Notes: generated from the sequence alone by a model not told the origin. DNA of 64,000 nt from Marisa cornuarietis (GCA_004794655.1 SMMW01000524.1:3559501-3623500), one strand, 5' to 3'; counted from the first letter of the stretch, positions 22,801 through 37,056 are shown. Made by a program: numbers and translations.

Positions 22801-25800
22801 TACCCCGTATTAGTCGTGTTTTACATGTACACACCTGTGTACACACTCAGAAACACGGGTTCAAATGTGTCGACAAGGGAGAGCACTACAAAAGAATAGT
22901 ATGAAGTGTCGATGTTTGTGGACTATAATTGAACACGTGCAAAATATTAACAGAATTCGAGGTGAAATTCGTTGTTTGTGATTTGAGTGACTTTATCTGA
23001 TTGAGGATATCTGTGCATTGTGAGTAGATCAAGTGTTATAACTCAAATATTTTAATCAGTTTTTACGTTAACAAGTAAAGTTAGTATCTTTATAGGTTAC
23101 ATTCCTTAACTGCGAGACTTGTCAATACCCGAAGCAGACGAGTTACTTTTCGTCTGTGCATATCTGTCGCAAATGTCTATGTCTGATTATGTATTCCATA
23201 AAAATTATCATATATGTATCGTTATAGCTAAACAAAATACGAATACCATATGCTAAAGTTAACACTAAGGATATTTTCTTAAAGAATAAATACATTAAAA
23301 TATCTTGATAACAGAATCTGTTGGATTGTATTGTTTTTATTAATAGCCCGCAACTTGTAGAATGATCTTGTCTGTTCAATGCTTTCAAACTTAAATACAT
23401 TGCAGCTGCTTCTCTGTAATTAAGTGTATCACGTATCTGAACTAATTGTAGACCCGAATACTTTCAAAAAAATGTTTTATGTGTTTGTCTACATTCTGCA
23501 CAAGTATGGTTAAAAACGCAGCTTTATTTTTCCGTTAAATGTTGCTGTTATTTTTTAAACGCTTCTTTATCTCTTCGTATGCCACATTAATTTAGAAACG
23601 TACTAAACTATTTGTTAGTATAAGAGCTTCGTAATCTGCATTCAGTGAATAAAGAAAAACAAAATTTTAATTTAATAATTTTGGTTTACAATTCAATGTT
23701 GTTTTAATATAAGATCTAGGAACACAAAGTATTCTACTAATAATATGACAATTTTCTTGGCTGATTTTGTAAAACTAATTTTTCTACTCATTGGATATTC
23801 ACTATTGCACACAAAGTGGTCAAGGTAAACAATAAAAACTTACCTGAGTAACAGAATTATAGACATTATTGACAATGCTCCAGACTGACCCTAAAATATT
23901 TTTTGAAAAGATGTAGTCAGCTTAAAACCCCTATAAGTAGCTAAAAACTTGGTCAAAAAATTAATAGATATGAGAAGAAACACTTTTATTTATCCCTGTA
24001 ATATTTTCTTACATTATAACAATGTCACTGAAGATAGAGTCATACAAAATCCTAATTGTCTCAGAGGGTAAGGAGTCTAATATTCTGATTTTTTTCTTAA
24101 CGTTGGCTATTCAAATTTCTAATTATCAACGACATACTAATAGAGTATTGTACATAGCAGCGGTTACTATTTTTCCCATGAAATCATTCATACACATGTA
24201 AATTACATAACCAATGCAGTGGGAGCTTAGTAACAAAAAGTTTATGAAAAATGCGCCATTTCAAACATTTTAAACAAGTGAACGATGTCAACTAAGGAGC
24301 TTCAAAGTCTGTGAGGGAGGTTTGCTTCGGGCGGCCGTTTTTTTTAAACGTATGTGATATTATGTAGTTTTATTGCATATTTTGCCCCATACGACACATT
24401 TATGATAACTACCACAGTGAAAGTATGCAAACAAGAAGACACCAAGAAGAAAAAGGTCTAGAATGGCTCATTAGATATAGAGGTCATTTGCAAGATGATA
24501 TTACTCAATCATGTTTCACATTAAAGTTTTACCTGTCATAGAAAGAAATAGCAATTTTTGTTTAAAGTACAAAATATAAATTAGAATAAGATCTCAAAAA
24601 GGAAAAATGGCGGAGAAAGGTGGATGGGGGAGGGGAAGCGCGTACGAAAACAGAAAAGAGAGGAAGCGTGCGGACTGAACGAGAAAAAATATCGAACGCA
24701 GTGATATAAGAAAAGAACAGAAAAAGGAGGGGCAACCAGGAAAGAAAGGTGTTCAGAGAGAGAGAGAGAAAGAGAGGAAGGTTCTGTCTATTTAGTGCTC
24801 CTATCAAAAAAGTTATTACCCCTTCAAGAAAGTCTGTTTACCCCTAGCAGTCATCACAACCTCTTCAGTTCGAACGAACTGAATAGGGGGCTGCTTTATC
24901 TCTAGCTTTCTGAACTATGGGGACCAGTAGTAAAGAATATTTATGTGGCCGGCACAGCCATAAACAGCAAGCGGTCGAGAGAAAGCTTAGTTTAGTTGAA
25001 GAGGTTTCCTCAATGGTGTTGCCTTCCTCTTAGAGTTGTGGGGATTTCTCTAAGATAACACTGCTTAGTCTATGTGCCAGCCCCAGTAAAAGAGATAATA
25101 TGTTACACACTTGTGGCAGACAGGCTATAAACAAGTAATGACTTCTATTATACTTTTATACTGCTGAAAATTGTTTGAAAGATTTCGCAACAAAATACAT
25201 CGAACAACTAACCCTACGATTTAAAATAACTATTAGCGCAATTGTTCCATGAATGGTTTCTTGTTGATTGTTCTACGATACAGTACAAAATAATGTAAAA
25301 TGACAGACCATAGAGTACTATGAAATACATTAAACCAGACAACATCTAGTACAAAATAGTACACAGTCAGAAAAGGGGAAACACATTGTTTCTGTTAGGA
25401 TGGAAATTAAAGTTACAAGCTAAAATCGTGTTTTTTTATTTATTTTTTTGTAGCGAAGATTTGCATGCTATTAAATATAGCTAACAATCTAAGCTTTATC
25501 ACTTATTTGACTTTAAAAAGATAACTCAAAACAATTTGGTGTCACTGTTTTGCTGTCAATCTGTTCTGATATAGGATTGTCTATGAAGTTAACTTGTTTG
25601 ACAACGAAAACATGTCAGTGTTGCTTTTTTCATACTGTGTGATGAGTTTATGCCGGGTATTACGCATGCAGAAGCGGTTTAGTAGAAATAGTATCCCATA
25701 CCGAGCTCACCTCACTTAAAATATCTTGTACAGATCCTTGATATGCAAAGAATGGATAGGAATTTACAATACAGGATAGTGATGTGTGTTTCCCCCCAAC

Positions 25801-26594
25801 TTAAAAATCCCTTTAATAGCTAACTGGTTAAACGTTTCATCAGTAAAATCTTATTAATACTTAGAAACTAATAAGGTTTCACGGACGTACTTTGCCTCAA
25901 AAAAGATGTTTCTTACAGTGATGATAAAGGTATAGAATAATGGAAGTACAGTGTACGTGCATACTTTACCCTGGTCTACGTTTCATAAAGTGTTCTATCT
26001 CTCTATATAGAGATGAACAAATGACTAATAGCTAATCTTTCTTTATCAGGGTAACAGAATAAGCAAAACAAATGCTTTTTACGTTTAGCTCCCGATTTAA
26101 GGAGAAAAGAAACTGAACGACAGCATTATTACAAATCAAATACACTAAACATCACAAAAAACACTAGAATATATACCAAGATGGCAATTCGTGTCTCAGT
26201 TGACATGAATTCTTTTTATGAAAATGAATAACACGTGGTACCTTTCTTTTGTCAATGTTAGTAATAGGTGTAGATAGATCTGCAGTTTATAATTTTTTAT
26301 GACGAATAAACGCTCGTCTGCGAAAGGCACATTGTGATTAGTACAATGATTTCCTAACTACAATGAATTTCATTGCCGCTAGTACGTGTAACAAGAATGT
26401 TACAGTCAATCTGAGTGGACAAGGGATTTGAACTGATTTCCCTATATGACTCATATAATGATTCAGACTTGCTGACCTGCCAAAATTTTTAATGTGGTTG
26501 AAATGCTTGCTGAAAATTCGACCAGTAGATTTAAGTTTTTTTTTAAAGTGCTCCCAGTTCATGCCTTAACACGCTTGCTGCTAAGGTGGACTAG

Positions 26595-26603
26595 GATAAA
26601 AGG
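26595..26603 (+). promoter_or_regulatory. TATA-like box of the middle EB gene
   Basis: 'gataaaagg' lies 82 bp before the ATG at 26677. The inverted paralogue has 'tataaaagg' at the same 82-bp distance, and the surrounding bases (ggactag.ataaaaggtcc, then caggtgactc) are conserved. This supports a true core promoter. Confidence 0.6.
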
Positions 26604-26676
26604 TCCTTGGGTTCCAAAATACAGCCAGTAAGCAACAGGTGACTCCAGCTAATACAGATACGCCACCACATACGAA

Positions 26677-26725
26677 ATGGGACCGCGGCTAATTTCAACT
26701 ATCTTTTCATGTCTTCTTGTGATCG
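26677..26725 (+). CDS. Middle EB gene, exon 1: signal peptide
   Basis: ATG in context 'cgaaATGg'. The 49 nt encode [16 protein letters not shown] plus one base before a 'g|gtaata' donor (phase 1). This is a short basic-then-hydrophobic signal peptide. The inverted gene has a homologous 49-nt exon (57902-57854), which confirms the start and the donor. The product should enter the secretory pathway. Confidence 0.75.
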
Positions 26726-29700
26726 GTAATAATATTTATGTTCGACGTACTTCAAAAGAACTTTAGAATATGGTCTTTCTATTAAAAAGAAGTAGAAACA
26801 GTAGCTGTTGGTGTAGTCGTTATTTGCTGCTCTTAGTTACATCACTCGCAAGGACAGCAATGTTGAATCAGAAAGGAGAATCGTGCTTTTCACGAGAAAA
26901 AATCAGTTAAAAGATATGTTTTCTTTTTCGTAAATAGTATAAAATACGCTAGCAAAGGGTCTAACCAAAATAACATATAGCCATTTCTCTTAACAATAGC
27001 GACTATTAAAACAAGAATCTTTTAACACCAACTGCCATATAATAGCACTGTTTAAAATTAAGACATTTGATATTTTCACAATGTTTATAATCATGCATTG
27101 TTCATTCAGTAAAGACCACACAACATCTTTAATAAACGTTTTTTTCTAATATTTCAATTGTCTTTTAACTGCCTTCAGAATTTGTTTTGTTGATGGCGAG
27201 TTCGAAGCAGAAATTAGTAAAATGCTCTTCCTTTAATAAACTGGAAAAGAAAACAAAACATCTTGGAATATAGTTCGTACCTGCTTTGGTCTTTTCATAA
27301 AGTATACATTTTCATTCTTTATTTACTGACAAGCTACTTTTATTACGCAATTAACCAAATTTTATTTCAGTTTTTTTTTCTTTCTTTGCAAACTTCTTTT
27401 TTTCTTATGCATATTTATTCATTCTCCATGTTTTATTTTGCCGAATGTTAGTCTTTCTGTTTTGACGAGAGAGTAAGAGCTTAACAAAAGTATGCAAATA
27501 TGTTTTTGGTACAGGTATCACATTGGCCACCGATGTTCCTGCTGGCTCCAATTGTCCTGATACTAGCAGCAACGACGCCTGTGTCGCTAATACAGTGTGC
27601 GATAAAGTGCATGGAAAATGCTGCAAGTGTTTTATTCTTTTTTTGCAAGATAATGGCATCGCTGAATGCAAGCAACTGAGATACAGATAAAGATTTGTAG
27701 ATTAACTATTTGACAGCTGCTATAAACACCGCTTGTTGATAAAGCTAAAACAGAGAAAATTAGCAGAGGAGACTGGCCCTGTGCAGAATACTTCATTCTT
27801 ATTTTCTTTCCTTTTGCTCTGTTTAAGTTCAGATAGGGTCCTAATTTTTAGCCACTTTGAGATTATGGCATTTATGAATGTTCAACTTGTCCTTTATTCA
27901 CTCTCCAAGCTTTCGTTTCCTAAAAACAGGTTGAAACATGTATATTTGTCACTAAGACAGTGACTGCTTTCATGTTGGTTCTTGCTGTGGAAATAGAGAA
28001 TGTTTGCGACATAGCAAGACAGCGTTTTGAAAAACAGGTCATATCGCATACCAGCTGAAAGAGTCCTCCTTCACCTTTCACATAAAACACGTTCGGGGCC
28101 AATAGAAATTTCCATATTCAATTTACTGCTTTTTTCTATACAAGACAAGAATCGGATTCGCATAAACAAACTTTTAATATAGCCAATCAAAATTCACTAC
28201 TATCGCAAAGTGATTAAAAAGGGAAGGATGACACATAGTTTGGGTCTTGTTTTTTACATAAGCATCTTGTCTACACGAACGTGCCGTGCTACATCATTCG
28301 CCCTAACAGGCCAATACATATGGCACGTGACACTGGCTAGTGTTCTATCTCGACCAAGATGACCTGACGTTCTGTCATCAGGCAGCATGGTCATCACTTT
28401 CTGCTTCACGCTGGCTGGAGCTACCAGGAGTAATGTTTTCCTCTCAGAAGGAACTTCTTGAGATGTTAGGTACAACAACCTTTCGACAATCCTCAGAATG
28501 TCCCACTGAGCTAATAGTATTCTAACAGGTGTAATATACTTCGAAATTAATACCCTAGGTGGCTGTTCTTACATTTCCTTCAAGTGCAACAAAGCGCAAA
28601 GTACAGGATCCTATCTCCGAAGCTCGACTAGTTCTTTGTGAGATTATATCTCTAACCAGTTATTTTTGCATGCACTACACATGTAAAACCTAGGAGCGCA
28701 CACAGAACTACTGTCAACAGCTTATTTATTGCCCATAGTCTCATTCTGTTCACAACACTGCTCCTCTACCCTACAGGAATCCTATTCTGGCACACCAAGA
28801 GCATAAACAGTTCTACTGTCACCAACTACTTCATGGGCTTCAGCCTGTCTACCCACAACACTGTTCCTCTACATCTCTATTATCTAGAGACGTACCAGAT
28901 AAGTTACCTTGGATACTGGTCTCGGACACGTCCGCGGAGGTACCGTTGCTCGTGGGTGCCGCAATCGTTTTGGGCGACCTCGCCCGTCCCACCACCTACT
29001 GGTCACGTTGCTTTGAATGATGCTGTATGAAATAAGCTTTTTGAGTACGGTAAGCGGGGAAGAGTCTAATGCCGCCTTTAATTTTTTAAAAGAGTATGAC
29101 ACTGCACCAAATAAACTTGCCCTCTTTTGTCAAGTTCTTTAGAGACTTCGAACTTAGAAATCGATTTATAGTAGGACACCGTCTCCAAAATTGAATGCTT
29201 AAAGAATGCAAAGCTTCACTAGAGAAACAGGGAAGAAATGACCCCATCGCGTTACAAAGACTGCATTTAGCCCGCTATTTACACACAAAAACTTGGGTAG
29301 TACGACACCCGCTCTGAAGACTGGTCTCACTCAGACGTCGACCGCGCGGCTGCCCAGGTCAAAGGAAGGGATGAAGTGCAGGGTGGAGGGAACAAAGTAC
29401 TGTCAGCAATACACTGCTCCTACTACAGTATAAATAGTCTGTAGAGTTGGATTTATCTCTATGGAAATGCTATTTGATGGTGGACTTTGTGATTTCTAGT
29501 CCGTCCGTTTGTTGACGATCGTCCAGCGTTAACCATATTATCACTTGTACAAGTCTGTGTTTCCTTTGGTTGCGATGGTGTTCGGTGTTGTGCCAGTCGT
29601 AGTTGGGTTTAAGTTCCGTTAATTCCTCAAATCGTCTCTGTCAGTTATCATTCTTGTGTATAGTTTCCGGTCCATGTCAGCGCACTTCACAGTTTGTGTT

Positions 29701-30107
29701 GTCTCTAACCTGACCATAGTTTCCTTCATTTTTTGCCATCGTTGCTGTTAGACTATGTATTGCAGCTTGGGTGCAGCGCAGCTCACTTGGTATTTCTTTA
29801 TCACACTTGTGCTTAAAGTCTGATTTATCGCCTGCCGGGGTTCGGTGTAACTCCACCGACTGGTAGCACACTGTCATACTAACATGGCTGTCAGTCCTTG
29901 AACACGATGCTCTCAATAATGTTTGCCGACGACTTCTGAAAATATAGTATTTTTATTGAAAACACCATGCAAAAACACGGACAGCCACTCTGTACATTGT
30001 TAGGCAGCAGGTCATTATTCAAAGTGAAGACCGAAAGCACCTTAATTTTTTTTTACTCGTTCAAAAATCGACTTTCTAACGCCGTGACAACAGCTCTCTC
30101 TCTCTAT

Positions 30108-30180
<73 letters not shown>

Positions 30181-31782
30181 ACGTAGAAAGAGAGAGAAAG
30201 ACAGAGAAAGAAAAATAAGTAAAAGTAATAAACAATTCGAATGAGAGATTGGAGAGAAAGAGCGAGAGAAAGAAGGAAAAGGAGAGAGAGAAACAGTAAT
30301 GCTTTGTGCACGAACATTTACAATCTTTTAGAATATAATTCCGGAATATATTTATAGCTATCTGAAGTGTTTATCCTTTTGAAATTTTAATTGGTTTAAA
30401 AACCTTTTCAGTGCTGAAGGTAGGTCAGGCCTGTACCGGAACAAATGAACACAACTGTGTTTTTGGAGCATTCTGTGGAGCTGCTAACTGTGAATGTGGT
30501 GGTGGTTATGCAGTAAAGAACGACATTTGTGGTGAGAACACCTAACAGTAAAAAAAAAAACTGCCTGATCTTCTTGAAACATAAAGAGCACCTTTTATGT
30601 TTTCGTTTTATGTGTACGTCTTTGTGAGACAGAATCGACTTTCAGGGATAGCCAGCTCGTCAGTAAACTTAATTCCATCCGTCTTTAAACCTATTTATAA
30701 ATCCCCTACTTTGTGTTAATAGTTTTGTTTTGTTAGGATTTTAGTGTCTTTAAATCTATACCATGCAACACAGGGATTTCGAGTTCAAACTGTACAGTCT
30801 GAAGTAATCAATACTATAAACATAATAATCTTGAGCTTCTGTTCCCCCGTGTGTTAGTTTCTTTTCCACAATAGCTCCAGGTCGTGCCAAATGATGCCTG
30901 CAGAAGGAAGAGATTTCCTATCAAGTTGACTGACAAACTCTAAAAAAATCTATGTAATTATAATAGTCCAGTGCATTACTGATAGGGAGGAATATAATGC
31001 TAGAAATAGAGAAATACAGTGCAAAGAGAGTGTGAGAGCTTTAGCCAGTCCTTTTTTTGCTGAAATAAGGACGGGGCTATGAAGTAAATTGGCTTCCAGC
31101 GGCGTTAGGTTATTATGACAGCAGAGTGTGTGTGATGTAACAGTATTTTCGATGGAAAAGTGACATCTCTATACCACTGGTAGGCGATTTTTTGCTGGCT
31201 ACCTGTAGCAGACATGTCACAGTTTGTTCTATATGGATAAATATCTGTTTTACTTAATCTCATATTTGAAGAGAAATTTTGGCATAGAGAAAGTAATGTT
31301 GACCGAATGATATATAAGCCTTGATTACTTACCTGCATATATAAAGATCCTTACGTAATACAGTAATATAGTTCAATAATATTTTACAATTATTTATATA
31401 ATCGCACTTATTTCAGTCAGAACTTCATTTGAGTTTGCTTAAGAATTCCTTTTTGCGCCGCACACTTTTACGCCAGATTTTGATTATTCCTGTCAAGTGT
31501 TGGTAAGGATACAGAAAAAACTTGACTCCAACTGTCCATTTATATATACCTCGTCTTTTAATTTTCCCTTAAAATGATTGTTTCTGCTTTAGAACCTACA
31601 AACGATGGAACTGTTGGCTTTGACTGTTCATCTGACCATGATCTATGTACAACTCCTAATTCGGAATGCAGTGATCTGGGAGCCTGCAAATGCAAGACTG
31701 GATTTTTGATAAACGTAGCCAATGGGCAATGTGGTGAGCAGCGACTCATACTAGTGCATGCAAAAACACACCCCTCTCACCG

Positions 31783-31845
<63 letters not shown>

Positions 31846-33338
31846 CACGCGCGCGCGCGAACTGTCTTGCATAGACACACTAGTTAACCGGCTTCAAATC
31901 GATGGCCATTGAGAGGGACAGACAACGCAGCAAACAAATAGATGGGTGATTTGACAAACAGCCAATCTGAAGAACAGATTTATTATCGTAATTTTAATAT
32001 TTTGACAGACACGTGTGAAGCCTCTTCTCCATCTTTTTCTCTCCTTAGACATGTTTGACAGACTTCTTTGGTTAAATTTAACATCGCACCACCACACATA
32101 GAATAGGCTCGCTTACACATGCGCGCACACAAGCACAAACATTGCAAACAGAAACATATACACTTAAATAGAATAATAAAATAGAAAAAGTAAGCATATT
32201 AGGCCATCCTCAAACTACGATATAAACAAAGAGGCATAAAATGCAATATATGGTCAGATGGTCAATCAGAAAAAGGACGTATTATATTTTTATATGTATA
32301 TATATATATATTTATAGATGGCGATGTGGGTACAACCTGCACATCAGGAGACACGTGTGTGGCCTCTTCTGTGTGCGACAACGTTGTTGGAACATGCTGT
32401 AAATATAACTTTCTACTTCAATTTTATGACTTTCAATGTAAAAAAGGATGTATCTAAAGACGCATTAAAAAAAGTCTATATAATGAATGATTTTTCTTAC
32501 TTGTATGAAATAATAACCCAAGATACCAAAAAGAGACATTTCCAATTGCACTGCTTCTGACTTTAATCTAAATTCAAATATTATTTAAATGTCTTTACGA
32601 TAAAATATAAAGTATTCCTGCTCAACATACTATAAACCAAATGTTATATATTTATATATCTACTTCGATAACGCATATTACTTTTTCCAGTCACTTAAGC
32701 TCTAATTTATTCGAGTATTCATTGTGCTTTTAGCTGAAATTTTAGTCCTAACCGCCTAGTAGCGTTAATACACTCTCTTCTTGTGCCTTCGTGATTTATT
32801 AGATCTCTGTTATTTGGCTTCATTTTTTTTTATTGTGAACTTCCAGTCACTTGGTCCCTCCACACTCTGGGGATCTTAATTGACGAGGCCAAACAACAAT
32901 ATTATCACGCATATTAACAAGTACATTACAGAGCTTTATTTTTTTATAACTTTGTGTTGTTCATCCTTTATTTCTTTCCCTTTTTTCGTTTTCCTGTGTG
33001 ATTTATCCCGCTTCGTTATTTTATTTCGTGGTCATATAAATATCACTGAATGTTAGAAGCCATACCTTACAGACATAAGTAAAGGTAACAAAGCACAAAG
33101 ATATTACAAATTTTTAAAAATCGTAAAATTAATTTGTAACCAATTTTTATCACATGTATGTACATTTCAGTGCTCAAGGCGGATCAATCTTGTACAGCAG
33201 GAAAGGAAAGGTTCTGCATTTCTGGAGCATCTTGCGAAGCGTCTGGCTGCACATGCGGAGCCGGCTACACAAAACACAGTGATAATACTTGTGGTAAGGA
33301 CGGTTAAAGATTATCTCACGGTAAAACAGGGGCGTCTT

Positions 33339-33378
<40 letters not shown>

Positions 33379-35174
33379 TGCGTGTGTGTGTGTGTGCGCG
33401 CTTGCATGTGTGTGTGTGTGAGAGAGAGAGAGAGTGTGTGCGCGCGTGTGTGTGTGGGGAGGGGGGGATTAGGCACAACTTTTCTTTCTGTTGCCCTCAC
33501 AGACCTTTTTCTTGTTTTAGAACCTAAGACAGCTGGAACTGTTGGCTCTGATTGCACATCTGGTGTGAGTGCATGCACAACTGCTAATTCTGAGTGCAGC
33601 GATCTGAAAGCCTGCAAATGCAAGAATGGATTTCTGCCCAACATTACTAATGGACAATGTGGTGAGATTTAACACACGCAAACACATATTCGCATGAAGG
33701 TGGTATTTATAGATCTATTGCTGCTCACGCATGCACACAGACAAGCACAAGAATTGAAACAGACAAAAATGCAATTAAATAGAATAATAAAATAGAATAA
33801 GACAGCACATTTGGCCATCCTTTAGACAAGCTGTTTCAAGAAGAGAGATGAAGATATAGTCAAAGAGACATACAGTGCAATATATAGACAGAAGGTCAAT
33901 CAGAAAAAGACGTGATGTATTATATACATATATATGTATATATATATTTACAGACGGCGATGTGGGCACAACATTGCAAACAGAAACATATACACTTAAA
34001 TAGAATAATAAAATAGAAAAAGTAAGCATATTAGGCCATCCTCAAACTACGATATAAACAAAGAGGCATAAAATGCAATATATGGTCAGATGGTCAATCA
34101 GAAAAAGGACGTATTATATTTTTATATGTATATATATATATATATATTTATAGATGGCGATGTGGGTACAACCTGCACATCAGGAGACACGTGTGTGGCC
34201 TCTTCTGTGTGCGACAACGTTGTTGGAACATGCTGTAAATATAACTTTCTACTTCAATTTTATGACTTTCAATGTAAAAAAGGATGTATCTAAAGACGCA
34301 TTAAAAAAAGTCTATATAATGAATGATTTTTCTTACTTGTATGAAATAATAACCCAAGATACCAAAAAGAGACATTTCCAATTGCACTGCTTCTGACTTT
34401 CATCTAAATTCAAATATTATTTAAATGTCTTTACGATAAAATATAAAGTATTCCTGCTCAACATACTATAAACCAAATGTTATATATTTATATATCTACT
34501 TCGATAACGCATATTACTTTTTCCAGTCACTTAAGCTCTAATTTATTCGAGTATTCATTGTGCTTTTAGCTGAAATTTTAGTCCTAACCGCCTAGTAGCG
34601 TTAATACACTCTCTTCTTGTGCCTTCGTGATTTATTAGATCTCTGTTATTTGGCTTCATTTTTTTTTATTGTGAACTTCCAGTCACTTGGTCCCTCCACA
34701 CTCTGGGGATCTTAATTGACGAGGCCAAACAACAATATTATCACGCATATTAACAAGTACATTACAGAGCTTTATTTTTTTATAACTTTGTGTTGTTCAT
34801 CCTTTATTTCTTTCCCTTTTTTCGTTTTCCTGTGTGATTTATCCCGCTTCGTTATTTTACTTCGTGGTCATATAAATATCACTGAATGTTAGAAGCCATA
34901 CCTTACAGACATAAGTAAAGGTAACAAAGAACAAAGATATTACAAATTTTTAAAAATCGTAAAATTAATTTGTAACCAATTTTTATCACATGTATGTACA
35001 TTTCAGTGCTCAAGGCGGATCAATCTTGTACAGCAGGAAAGGAAAGGTTCTGCATTTCTGGAGCATCTTGCGAAGCGTCTGGCTGCACATGCGGAGCCGG
35101 CTACACAAAACACAGTGATAATACTTGTGGTAAGGACGGTTAAAGATTATCTCACGGTAATACAGGGGCGTCTT

Positions 35175-35216
<42 letters not shown>

Positions 35217-37011
35217 TGCGTGTGTGTGTGTGTGCGCGCTTGCATGTGTGTGTGTGTGTGAGAGAGAGAGAGTGTGTGCGCGCGTGTGTGTGTGGGGAGG
35301 GGGGGATTAGGCACAACTTTTCTTTCTGTTGCCCTCACAGACCTTTTTCTTGTTTTAGAACCTAAGACAGCTGGAACTGTTGGCTCTGATTGCACATCTG
35401 GTGTGAGTGCATGCACAACTGCTAATTCTGAGTGCAGCGATCTGAAAGCCTGCAAATGCAAGAATGGATTTCTGCCCAACATTACTAATGGACAATGTGG
35501 TGAGATTTAACACACGCAAACACATATTCGCATGAAGGTGGTATTTATAGATCTATTGCTGCTCACGCATGCACACAGACAAGCACAAGAATTGAAACAG
35601 ACAAAAATGCAATTAAATAGAATAATAAAATAGAATAAGACAGCACATTTGGCCATCCTTTAGACAAGCTGTTTCAAGAAGAGAGATGAAGATATAGTCA
35701 AAGAGACATACAGTGCAATATATAGACAGAAGGTCAATCAGAAAAAGACGTGATGTATTATATACATATATATGTATATATATATTTACAGACGGCGATG
35801 TGGGCACAACATTGCAAACAGAAACATATACACTTAAATAGAATAATAAAATAGAAAAAGTAAGCATATTAGGCCATCCTCAAACTACGATATAAACAAA
35901 GAGGCATAAAATGCAATATATGGTCAGATGGTCAATCAGAAAAAGGACGTATTATATTTTTATATGTATATATATATATATATATTTATAGATGGCGATG
36001 TGGGTACAACCTGCACATCAGGAGACACGTGTGTGGCCTCTTCTGTGTGCGACAACGTTGTTGGAACATGCTGTAAATATAACTTTCTACTTCAATTTTA
36101 TGACTTTCAATGTAAAAAAGGATGTATCTAAAGACGCATTAAAAAAAGTCTATATAATGAATGATTTTTCTTACTTGTATGAAATAATAACCCAAGATAC
36201 CAAAAAGAGACATTTCCAATTGCACTGCTTCTGACTTTCATCTAAATTCAAATATTATTTAAATGTCTTTACGATAAAATATAAAGTATTCCTGCTCAAC
36301 ATACTATAAACCAAATGTTATATATTTATATATCTACTTCGATAACGCATATTACTTTTTCCAGTCACTTAAGCTCTAATTTATTCGAGTATTCATTGTG
36401 CTTTTAGCTGAAATTTTAGTCCTAACCGCCTAGTAGCGTTAATACACTCTCTTCTTGTGCCTTCGTGATTTATTAGATCTCTGTTATTTGGCTTCATTTT
36501 TTTTATTGTGAACTTCCAGTCACTTGGTCCCTCCACACTCTGGGGATCTTAATTGACGAGGCCAAACAACAATATTATCACGCATATTAACAAGTACATT
36601 ACAGAGCTTTGTTTTTTTATAACTTTGTGTTGTTCATCCTTTATTTCTTTCCCTTTTTTCGTTTTCCTGTGTGATTTATCCCGCTTCGTTATTTTACTTC
36701 GTGGTCATATAAATATCACTGAATGTTAGAAGCCATACCTTACAGACATAAGTAAAGGTAACAAAGAACAAAGATATTACAAATTTTTAAAAATCGTAAA
36801 ATTAATTTGTAACCAATTTTTATCACATGTATGTACATTTCAGTGCTCAAGGCGGATCAATCTTGTACAGCAGGAAAGGAAAGGTTCTGCATTTCTGGAG
36901 CATCTTGCGAAGCGTCTGGCTGCACATGCGGAGCCGGCTACACAAAACACAGTGATAATACTTGTGGTAAGGACGGTTAAAGATTATCTCACGGTAAAAC
37001 AGGGGCGTCTT

Positions 37012-37056
<45 letters not shown>

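Larger units (their letters stand above)
22800..26800. repeat. Upstream flank of the middle EB gene; arm of a second inverted duplication
   Basis: The stretch matches the opposite strand of about 57850-62350. Anchors are 'acacactcagaaacacgggtt' (22842 against 62335), the block around 24920-25075 (against 59690-59880), 26338-26560 (against 58030-58250), and the promoter with first exon. Similarity is patchy, so this duplication is old. Promoters of both EB genes sit at the inner ends of the arms. No gene within. Confidence 0.7.

Noticed and set aside
26338..26562. 74-codon ORF with similarity to the translation at 58028-58246
   Set aside because: The DNA is part of the inverted upstream flank. 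The two ORFs are on mirrored strands of duplicated non-coding DNA and contain many indels.
29677..29916. Possible gag remnant of the gypsy element
   Set aside because: No zinc knuckle or capsid motif is visible. Its position is compatible with a 5' end, but the sequence gives no support.
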